DNA of 64,000 nt from Timema cristinae. Its lineage: Eukaryota > Arthropoda > Insecta > Phasmatodea > Timematidae. Both the position numbers and the translations under genes were made by a program. The stretch spans positions 1-64,000 of the forward strand of contig JBCFYV010000595.1 in the NCBI GenBank assembly GCA_039000515.1, given 5' to 3'. Under the pieces are notes generated by a model. It saw only the letters and a list, made by a program, of their open reading frames with translations, was not told the origin of the DNA and made no database searches. This document shows, one piece after another, positions 55,913-64,000 of this stretch; position 1 is the stretch's first letter; each line of letters starts with the position of its first letter.

Positions 55913-57798
55913 CGCTCCCGTCCATCTTCTCTGGAATGCCTGTTCGCTTATTTCAAAGCTCGATGAGTTTACTCATCTCCTCAGAGTGCGTTCCGTTTCC
56001 CTAGCCATAGTAACTGAGACATGGCTAAAACCCACCATTTGGTAGCCATACCATCATTCTCGGTATACAGAGCGGACAGGATTGGTCGTTGGAGGGGTGG
56101 AGTTGCACTTTTTGTCCGGGATGGCCTTTGTCATCACCGGCTCGCCATTCCGGCCCTAGCAAATATCGAGGCGGTGGCAGTTCGACTCTTCGGGGGAGCG
56201 TACTCGGTCACCTTTTGTGGTGCTTACGCCCCCCCAGGCCTGCCTCTTCTCTGGGCTGATTTGACAAACATCCGTGGATTAGGAGCGAGCCTTGGTAGCG
56301 ATTTTAATGCTCGCCACGTGGTGTGGGCAAGTCGGTCTACTGAGGTTAGAGGTACTTTGCTGCGCTGGTTTTCAGCAGCCAGCGGTCTCTTTGTCCACCA
56401 TCCTAACCTCCATACTTATGTTCCCCACCACATTCGGCACCATTCGATCGTGCTGGACATTTTCCTCACCACTGCCTGTCCTTTCCTCTCCGCGCCCGAG
56501 ACTGTCCTGTCTCTATCCTCCGACCATAATCCCGTCCTCACTTCTCTCTGTTTCTCGCCTCTCTCTCCCAATACTGAACCTCAATTCAATTTTGCTCGAG
56601 CGAACTGGGCCCGTTATCGTTCCCTTATATCTTCCCCCCTTCAGTGTAATTTTTCAGTTCCCACCAAATTGGTCCTTGAAGAGCATGTACAGACTTTGAC
56701 TTCAGCTATCCTTTCAGCAGCCTCGTTATCAATTCCCGTCCGGCGTCCGCCCTCGTTGGGTCCACGTTTTCCACCCCGATATTAGAGTTGCGGGCACAGC
56801 GTGATCGAGCTAGGCGCTGGTGGCAAAGATCTCGTCTCCCTGCTGCCCGAGTCGAATTTCAAACCTACAGGAGCAGCTGTCGCCGGGAGATTGCAAAATG
56901 GAGAGCGGAAATTCAACGTAGGTGTCTGGAGGCTCTTTCTCCAGGGGATGGTTCCGTCTGACGATATGTTCGTAGCCTAAGGCGTAGAAGAGCCCCTGTC
57001 CCGGTGCTTCGAGTTGGAGGAGCACCGCTCGAGTCCGACTTTGAGAGGGCGGAGGCATTGGCGGATAGTTTTTAGGCCTGCTTTCACTCGCATTCCATTG
57101 TCCCTGGCTCTGAGGGTCGCTCAGGCTTTCCAAGCTCACTACTCCTTCCCTCAATCCCCACCAATTCTCAGACTGACGTATCTCTTTTACCCCAGCCGAG
57201 CTCCGTGGGATCCTCTCCCATCTTCGACCCTCCTCAAGTCCCGGTCTTGACCGAGTGTGTAACCCGCTCCATTCTCATTTCCCCAAGAAGGCTATAGTTT
57301 TTCTCCTTCGAATTCTCAATACTATCCTTCTCTTACCCTATTATCCGTCATTCTGGAAGAGAGCTTTAGTCGTCCCTATTCTTAAGCCAGGCAAATCCCC
57401 CCACCTCCTCTCCTCTTACCGTCCAATCAGCCTTCTCTCCTGTGTGAGAAAGGTAGTGGAGAGGGTCATACTGAAGCGTCTTCTCTGCTGGGTGGAGGAT
57501 AACCGTCTTCTCACTGATTACAAGTTCGGGTTTAGGGCCCGTCACTCTTCCACCCACGCGCTAGCCCGGGTCGTTTACCAGATAACGGACGGGTTTTCTA
57601 GGCGGGTTCACACAGGGTTTGTCGTGCTGGACGTCCAGGGGGCGTTTGACTCAGTTTCCCATTCCGGTCTTCTCCTTAAACTGCTTGCTGCTGGACTGCC
57701 TATTCATCTACTTCACCTCTGTCAATCCTTTCTGTTAAGCCGAACGTTTCAGGTTCGCCTGAATGCCGTGTTATTCTCATCCCGTCCCATTTGCGACG
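55905..57798 (+). pseudogene. Jockey ORF2 (endonuclease / partial RT), copy B
   Basis: The ATG at 55905 begins the endonuclease (LLWNACSLISKLDEF, ETW). A one-base loss near 56030, against copy A, shifts the frame to 56021-56785, which retains RRWRGGVALF-like residues, SDFNARHVVWA and the terminal SDHNPV endonuclease motif that copy A has lost by frameshift. The RT part resumes at 57255-57798 (SSYRPISLLSCVRKVVE, FGFRARHSSTHALARVV, LDVQGAFDSVSH) and breaks off before the catalytic YADD. Confidence 0.88.
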
Positions 57799-57849
57799 GT
57801 TTCATTTATTCCTTATTTTTAGAGTTATTATATTTCACTGGATATTAAT

Positions 57850-58205
57850 TTATTGTTCCCCTTACACCATACATTAAAGAAGAGAGGTGAGCGTATATAA
57901 GGACGACAGTATAGTTGATTCTACTATCAAATCGGACCAAGACTAGCCAATAGCTAGCAAAATTAATGTCAACCATTCCTATACACTAACTCACTCTTTT
58001 CATTATTGCATACAGCCTTATAGTCCTATTTAGAAAAATTAAACTAATTTTTCTTATGAAGAAAAATTTTGTTTGTTTTTTCCTTAAAAAAATTCACACC
58101 TGTTATCTCTTCTATCACACCTTAATGTTTTAAGCAAATTGGTACCTGATATGCATTCTAAAAAATCTAACATAGGCACCATGATAATTATGTTTATTTT
58201 TTCTT
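57850..58205. other. AT-rich DNA; likely 3' region of the minus-strand gene
   Basis: No frame of note. On the minus strand AATAAA occurs at about 58192-58197, shortly after the stop of the candidate terminal exon. Confidence 0.35.
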
Positions 58206-58381
58206 TTATATTAGATATATATTCATACTTGGTGTAGATTCCAGTCCCAATTCCAATGATCTGTGAGCTTTTTGGAATGCCAGATATCTTTTAGCCTTTT
58301 TTGGAGTTGAAAAATCTCTGGTTCCACTAAGTCTATTTACAGTAGGCTGTTGTTGATCTGATTTCATATTTGGGGTTGTAC
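58206..58381 (-). CDS. Candidate terminal exon of a minus-strand host gene
   Basis: On the minus strand the acceptor TTTAGCAG|GTACAACC (exon from 58381) starts a phase-1 frame with NMKSDQQQPTVNRLSG, FSTPKKAKRYLAFQKAH and LELGLESTPSMNIYLI, ending TAA at 58206-58208. An AATAAA lies about 10 bp further on. I do not recognise the protein. Phase and strand agree with the candidate exons at 59631-59720 and 60471-60521. Confidence 0.42.
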
Positions 58382-58797
58382 CTGCTAAAGTAATGAATAG
58401 TTAAGATTAAATTGTGATAGGGGCTTGTATGTGTTTTGATCAGATCACTATTATTTAAAATTTTAATTTATTTGCAGGTGAGAGGTTAGGAAATTTAAGT
58501 TATTGGTTATTTATTACTGTGATACCATAATATAATATTAGTGGTTTTAGTGTAATATTTGACTTTAAGTAGGTTCTTGGCCTCTTTTACCCATGGATTT
58601 GAATGAAGGCATATTATAGTGGGTTTCGTGTAATGTTCAAGACTTTTTAATTTTGAACAAGGGCAAGTTGTTTTCTATTTTCAAGAGAAAGTTTGTGGCA
58701 TAAAAAAAAGCTAGCTGTAGTCATGTAGATGCATTTTACGTGAGCATAAAATTTCAAGACCATTTTCACTTGTGTATAAAGTTTTGGAACATTTTTT

Positions 58798-59030
58798 GTA
58801 ACCACTCTTACTACCCATCCTATTTACTGATCAAACTAATGCGTTATGGATGAGAAAGGTTGAATTTAGAGCAAGTGCATCTATATTTGAATGGAGAGAG
58901 ATTGGGAAACCATTTAAGATAAAATCACCACAGTACACCCGACAAGGATAGAACCCCAATATCCCTGTACTCTGCACCTAGTCTAGTGTGAAAGTAGAAC
59001 CTTAGACCATGCGGCCACTTAAGTGGATAT
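58798..59030 (-). repeat. tRNA-derived SINE copy
   Basis: It shows the same order as the other copies: 'cttactacccatcc', 'gttgaatttagagcaagtgcat', 'gagagagattgggaaaccattta', 'cacccgacaaggatagaacccc', 'gaccatgcggccacttaag'. The tRNA-like head is at the right, on the minus strand. Confidence 0.72.
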
Positions 59031-59630
59031 TTTGAGATTTGAGTCGATTTATGGTTTAGGCTAAGGTGTGGCACATAATGTAGTGTGGAATATCTGTTTG
59101 AAGGCCAGTTTTTTTGACAAGTTTCAATTACTTGTATACATCAGGTTTTCATAATTATTGTTTTAAGATTGTCAGGTTTCAAACTTTTATATTAATTGAT
59201 TATATGATATAAGTAGAGCTTCAGTTGTGGAGTTTTATCAAAATGGGCAAGTGGTAGGCCAACCATGTGAATTATGTAAGTTTGATTTTCAACTATTAAT
59301 ATAAAAATAAATCAATAATTATAATTTTAGTTTGTGAGTGAAGTGACAGTCTTAAACTATTGATTTTTTAGTATTTAACAAAAATAGAAGTGTCTTATAT
59401 AAAATGGTTTTAGAATACCTTATCATATAATAAGCTTACACGGTGTTTTAATTAAAATATCAAATGATAAAAAAAGTAATATACTATCAATACACTCACA
59501 AGGAAATTACAAATCAAATGATACTATAATTAAATTAATTTGAAATTATCTTATTTAAATTACAACATTTACAACTCAATAAAAACTATGTCCTTCAGCT
59601 TCAGGCCATATTAGATATAGAGTGACTCAC

Positions 59631-59720
59631 CTTGGTTTGATAACTCCTCCTGGAGAGAAAATTCCGGTAAGTTTACTTCCAAACTAGTTGAATTCTGGTT
59701 TTTTGATTCTTCGATGAAAC
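59631..59720 (-). CDS. Candidate internal exon, minus strand
   Basis: On the minus strand ATTTTAG|GTTTCATC ... AACCAAG|GTGAGT, 90 bp, phase 1 at both ends and open in that phase (FIEESKNQNSTSLEVNL, then EFSLQEELSNQ). Consensus donor and acceptor. Product unknown. Confidence 0.42.
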
Positions 59721-60093
59721 CTAAAATTTAAATTTGCTTTGGCAACTTAAGCAATGTTTGATTCACTACGAAGCTAAACTTTTTAAATAAATACTTTATT
59801 TAATAACAATCATTATGAAGTGCTGAATACTTTAAGTCCATGTTTTTAAAAGCAAGCGTACCTAGGTAATTCAAAATATTAAAGCCTATAGGCAGTTTAT
59901 TCAATTGCCCTGATGAAAGTAAAACATGTTTTGTTAAACTAAAATATAGTAAGGCCAACCTGGTTTTTTAATTTATTGATTAAATTAATGGGGCTTAAAA
60001 TTTGTTTTACTTTGTAATGAAACCCACTTATGATATGCCTATGATTAAGTATGAAATAGGTTGTAGCAATGGTTGTTTTTTGTCGCAGTCTTA

Positions 60094-60345
60094 GGCCTAC
60101 TACCCGTTTGGGTTTTACGCATATATATGAACTAAATATGCTAGCCTAATATGTTAGGGATGAGTAAGGTTGCATTAAGAGGAGCACCCGCATTTGTGTA
60201 AAGGAAGATTGGAAAACCATCTAGGGAAAGCCTCCTCAGTGCACTCTACCGGGATTTTATCCCAATCTAAGTTACCTGTCTTCGGCTGGCCGGTATTAAC
60301 ACAAAAGTGGTGCATTAAACCATGTGGTCACCAAAGTTGGTAGTA
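60094..60345 (-). repeat. tRNA-derived SINE copy
   Basis: Nearly full length: 'ctactacccgtttgggttttacgcatatatatgaac', 'ggttgcattaagaggagcacccgcatttgtgt', 'accgggattttatccc', 'ttaaaccatgtggtcaccaaag'. Confidence 0.72.
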
Positions 60346-60470
60346 GCTAGGTATTCTTTTGTGTTGATTAATAAATAGAGAAAAGTAGGCTGGGAACGTC
60401 GCATGAGAGCCAGTACAAAGGCTACAATCGAATTTTTAAATAAGTTATAAATAAAAAATAAACAATTTAC

Positions 60471-60521
60471 CACTTCTAATGTTAGTGTGATTATCTTTAT
60501 TTGAAATTATTTGATTTTTTT
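60471..60521 (-). CDS. Possible small exon, minus strand
   Basis: On the minus strand AAATGTAG|AAAAAAATC ... AGAAGTG|GTAAAT, 51 bp, phase 1 at both ends (KNQIISNKDNHTNIRS). The splice sites are weaker than in the neighbouring candidates. Confidence 0.22.
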
Positions 60522-61194
60522 CTACATTTGAAGAACTCACCAAAAACTAAGTTCAAATGTAGGCCTAAACATTACTAGATTACACTCGACAGTAATTTGT
60601 TTCAAGATTAACTATGTAGATACTTCATGACGTCACATACAACAAAGTCAGAAAATTATTTGATTCTTTTAAATGAATTCACACAATCAGGTTGGGTAAG
60701 AACAATAATAATAAATATAAATTATCGACAATTAGGTTTAAGTTTGTTATAAAAAGAACCTCTATGATGTGTGGGTAGAAATATATGTGCAAAGTCGCAA
60801 AATAAGCCATATGGCTGAGCGTTACCTTCTTACTTGGTGAGTTTTGATTCAATTTTTAACTTTAACATATAATTTTATAGTTTTTATCTAGTTTTAATCG
60901 ATTCTCCACTTATTTCTGAGGTTATTGGTAGTATAAAATTACCTCTTTTTAGCATTTCTCAAATAATAAAGTGACTTTTATGTACCAGTTTTTTGTGTTC
61001 AATCCCCAATGCTTAGGTCGAAAGCATTATGCATTAGCGGAGGAAAATTCAATTGTCAAACATACTTCGCAGAGGCTGCTGCGTAAGGACAAACGTCAGT
61101 GATGGCATATCAGCTGATAAAATAACACATTGCCGCATTTGTTTTACTAGAAACTGATTCTTTTAAGAATAGAAACTAAGATAATCTTACTCAC

Positions 61195-61250
61195 CTGGCA
61201 AAGCAAGGGTTGGAAGAGACAATCTGTTTAGTTTTTTCGTTCCCAAACTT
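61195..61250 (-). CDS. Possible exon with strong 5' splice site, minus strand
   Basis: On the minus strand AACTGCAG|AAGTTTGGG ... TTTGCCAG|GTGAGTAAG. One frame (SLGTKKLNRLSLPTLALP) ends in phase 1, compatible with the downstream candidates. Another frame is also open, so phase is not certain. Confidence 0.3.
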
Positions 61251-61254
61251 CTGC

Positions 61255-62410
61255 AGTTATCAGCAAAATGCTTATCGCAAACCAAAAAGTTCTTATAAAT
61301 CTTAATATCATTAAATTATTTAAAAACAGGGTTATTAATTCTATGAACCCATATATTAAATTCTCTTTCTTCATACACGGGAAATCTATGCCGCACTGTT
61401 CCAGGCACATATCCACATTGTGGCACACAACACAAACATTTTCTAGGCACATTTAAATATCAAAGAGACAAAAATTATATATTATTATTACAAAAGTATG
61501 TGTCCACATATTATAAAAAAAAGTCTTACAACAACACCGTATAGATCAATTAACCAATGTTGAAATAGTAAAAAACAAAATCACAGTTACGATAAGTTAT
61601 AGTATTAAATTATAACATTTAAAAATAAAAGTTAAAACATCAATCCTAAGATAAACTTGAGCGTCACAGTATCAATGTTGAATTATAAATATCTAAGTTG
61701 TACTATTATGGAGAATTTGGTTAAGCAGGAACATTATTAAGAAGAAAACCACAAATAAATGTCCACCAACGAATTATGAATTATGGGAAAACTACGTCAT
61801 TGCTGTGCGACACTAACAGCAGTGGCCGTCCCCCGTACCTTTTTACAAATCTGGTCTTGTCTAATTGAGTGTCTATCCCATGATTACACAGTTATCCGTG
61901 GTGAGAATGAACAAGGTCGTTCCGTGGCGTGATCGATGGAGACCCCAGCATGTCTGTTGAATAGGACGATGGTAAAGATGTTGTTGGTGCTGGGCTAGTT
62001 AGTCTATCCACGGTACAGTATATTCATACCTTCAGGGTTCTTATACATACTACAATCAACCTAAAACCGACGGCTTTACTTTCGATCCGACGGAAGTTGT
62101 GTTAGGGATTTAGTTTAGTTTATAGTGTATAGGCTTCAATTTGAAACTCACTAAACTACAATGGTAATAAGAAGCTTCATTGTAACATCAACAATAATTT
62201 AAATACACCAGAGAGTCGATAATTCGGACTAATTGTGGAATGATCCAGTCCTGATTAAATACAGTCATTTTAGATGATAAAAATAAAAAATAAGCTTAGA
62301 CGTGATATTTACGAAAACTCATTGTTAAGGTAGAAACATTTTCACTTAATCTAATTAAAGAATTTAAATGGTTTTTTGTTGTTTAAATATCACAAATCCT
62401 AAAGCAATAT
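61255..62410. other. AT-rich DNA, no gene seen
   Basis: A GC-richer block at 61790-62100 could hold a promoter or first exon of the minus-strand gene, but I find no clear TATA box or coding frame. Confidence 0.35.
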
Positions 62411-62411
62411 C

Positions 62412-62785
62412 TTAAGGTGTGGCAAAAGGGAGCGCCAGTATTTTTTACAGTTTTTATAAAATTGAAATTTCTTGGTCAAAATAATTAAAATATTTCTCCA
62501 GTAGAAACATAGAGTTTAGTTTTCTACATATGCCGATATTAAAAGATCTAGAATATCTGTCAGTGGTGTCTCGGAATTTTGTCAAATCCTTTAAATAAAG
62601 ATAAAAAGTTTTGACAAAATTCCAAGACACAATTGACAGATATTCAAGATCTCTTGATACTAGTATGTGCAAAAAAACCTAACTCGATGTTGCTACTGGA
62701 GAAATATTTTATTTATTTTTGCCAAGAAATTTCAATTCTATAAAAATTGTAAGAAATACTTGCCCTCCCTTCGGTCGCACATTAA
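62412..62785. mobile_element. Fold-back MITE with TTAA ends
   Basis: The two halves (about 62412-62592 and 62612-62785) are near-perfect inverted copies over their whole length, for example 'ttttataaaattgaaatttcttgg' against 'ccaagaaatttcaattctataaaa' and 'gacaaaattccaagacac' against its inverse. A TTAA lies at each outer edge (62412-62415, 62782-62785), as expected for piggyBac-type target duplications. The transcript would be a long hairpin. It encodes nothing. Confidence 0.75.
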
Positions 62786-63049
62786 GGCAAACATCTATCA
62801 ACGAAAAAAAGTCTCCTATTATTTTTTACCAACAACGGTTGAGGTGCGTTTTTGACGGCTATGCTTCGGATATTGATACCACTATGGTTATTTTTACAAA
62901 CAATTTTTTTCTTGGCATTATGGACTATCAATGATCCGGATATTTTAAGTCCAAATTGTCGACACACAACTGTATTTAAACTTGGTTGAGAAACTGGCAA
63001 TGTGTCTCAACATTTTTTCCCCCCAAAACTTCTTGGAATCCGTTTTATT

Positions 63050-63240
63050 TTACACGCATAGATTAAGTTCACTAATAAAATAGGAATGAGGATGGCATAG
63101 TTTTTAAATTTAATGTACACGCATTTGTGTTGAGTTGGAGTGGAAAATAATTTAGTGGAAGAAAACTCACCTTATCCGAACGGTAATCAAACCCAGATCG
63201 CCTACAGTCTTACATGACAGTAAAACAACTAACTGTTGAA
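63050..63240 (-). repeat. Diverged SINE copy
   Basis: 'gtacacgcatttgtgttgagttggagtgg', 'gaaaactcacctta' and 'ggtaatcaaaccc' follow the family order. The tRNA-like end is degraded. Confidence 0.5.
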
Positions 63241-64000
63241 TATGTCTCTAGATACGAAAAAGATTGTGTATTCGGATATATCCAAAGACATCTTGGCACT
63301 AAATATGTCTAAATATTTTTTTTAAAAGTTTTTTGTAGATGTTTTATTAGTTCAACACTATCTTTAAACTAACAATGTATGTAAGTAGTTTACTTTAAAA
63401 TCAATATTATTGTTGTTTAAAAGCAACCAGAAATAGGCCTAATATAGTTTAATTGATAGCTTATATGAATCAAGTTTCTACCATTTTCAGTTGATATTTA
63501 AAACAAAGTAATATTGACTTTCAAAGTGAATTCCTCGCATGGATTGGTCAAAGAAAGCGCAAAAGATGACGTTAATGATGATGTCACAGTCTTTGCTTGG
63601 AGCGTAGCGATAGAAAATTCAGAAGCCCTATTACTGCAAACAAATTTCAAACAAATAAGACAAAGTAATTTTGACCTGACTGGGATTCCAACTGACAAAA
63701 ATACCAGAGATGGTTAGTCAACACATTGAGAGTAGTGAGGTGTATCTCCTTAGTGGCCATTACCACAGCATGGAGCCAATGATATATTACATTTTATTTC
63801 AGAGAAAAACAATAATAATACATATCGTGTAATAGGTTTAAAAACTCTTAAAAAACTTTATTTATGTGAAATTTGAAATTACTTTACATATTTATGAATT
63901 GTTGTTGGCCATTTTTAAGGATACTTTTTTTTAAATTAGTACTCGGTTTGTAATATTTTAAAAAATATTATGTTTTACATTTTTCTTTGACCCTATTCAT
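63241..64000. other. No recognisable gene
   Basis: The plus-strand frame 63514-63717 (VNSSHGLVKESAKDDVNDDV and on) is better balanced in composition than its surroundings and could be an exon. It lacks an ATG and a clear upstream acceptor, and I recognise no family. Confidence 0.3.

Larger units (their letters stand above)
53600..57798 (+). mobile_element. Jockey-clade non-LTR retrotransposon, copy B (3' truncated)
   Basis: It has the same family and orientation as copy A and includes the 5' UTR from about 53625. Similarity continues through ORF1 and most of ORF2 and stops abruptly at about 57798, inside the RT, before the YADD motif. The sequence beyond is unrelated AT-rich DNA. A 3' truncation is unusual for this class, which is normally cut at the 5' end. 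Confidence 0.88.

Noticed and set aside
60525..60575. An additional microexon just upstream (on the minus strand) of the 60471-60521 candidate
   Set aside because: The implied intron would be only about 19 bp, too short to splice.

Overview
This is metazoan nuclear DNA, most likely from an arthropod. It is AT-rich, almost free of host exons, and full of eukaryotic mobile elements. The arthropod guess rests mainly on two Jockey-clade non-LTR retrotransposons with a PRE_C2HC/zinc-knuckle Gag; the sequence does not let me name a species.

Layout. 1-7.8 kb: AT-rich DNA with a decayed PIF/Harbinger transposase (about 660-1556), a GC-richer promoter-like patch (3640-4060), a decayed hAT/ZMYM1-like transposase (about 5160-7010) and copies of a tRNA-derived SINE. 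7837-27360: one complete Polinton (Maverick), 19,524 bp, with inverted termini of about 155-165 bp starting 5'-AGTAAGACAG and a perfect 6-bp target duplication (caaggc). 27.4-48.3 kb: gene-poor DNA with SINEs, a non-autonomous hAT element, THAP and hAT transposase fragments, a possible LTR, a satellite of about 160-bp units and other tandem repeats. 48.4-57.8 kb: two head-to-tail Jockey-type retrotransposons, the first with its 3' tail and the second cut off inside its reverse transcriptase. 57.8-64 kb: AT-rich DNA with more SINEs, a 374-bp fold-back element flanked by TTAA, and a possible minus-strand host gene with phase-1 introns.

The Polinton carries a virus-like gene set. Left to right on the plus strand are a spliced small OB-fold-like gene and a protein-primed family-B DNA polymerase. 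A repeat-rich spacer follows. The minus-strand virion block, in order of transcription, is phospholipase-A2/core protein, adenain-like protease, penton-like minor capsid protein, major capsid protein and a small ORF. A divergent promoter separates this from the plus-strand block: packaging ATPase, a phage-tail-fibre-like coiled-coil protein, a conserved integrase-neighbour protein (probably DUF8207), a chromodomain integrase and an acidic unknown. Together they cover replication (polymerase), integration (integrase), and capsid building, maturation and packaging (capsid proteins, protease, ATPase). Integrase, fibre-like and OB-fold genes are open. Polymerase, ATPase, the DUF8207-like gene, both capsid proteins, protease and core protein carry one or more frameshifts or stops, so the copy is either decaying or affected by indel errors in the assembly.

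The points I find most worth a second look are the OB-fold gene's 2.4-kb intron, filled by a tandem array whose unit matches the local SINE body and repeats 3'-splice-site-like motifs; the tail-fibre-like Polinton protein; the PLA2-core fusion; and the abutting Jockey pair.
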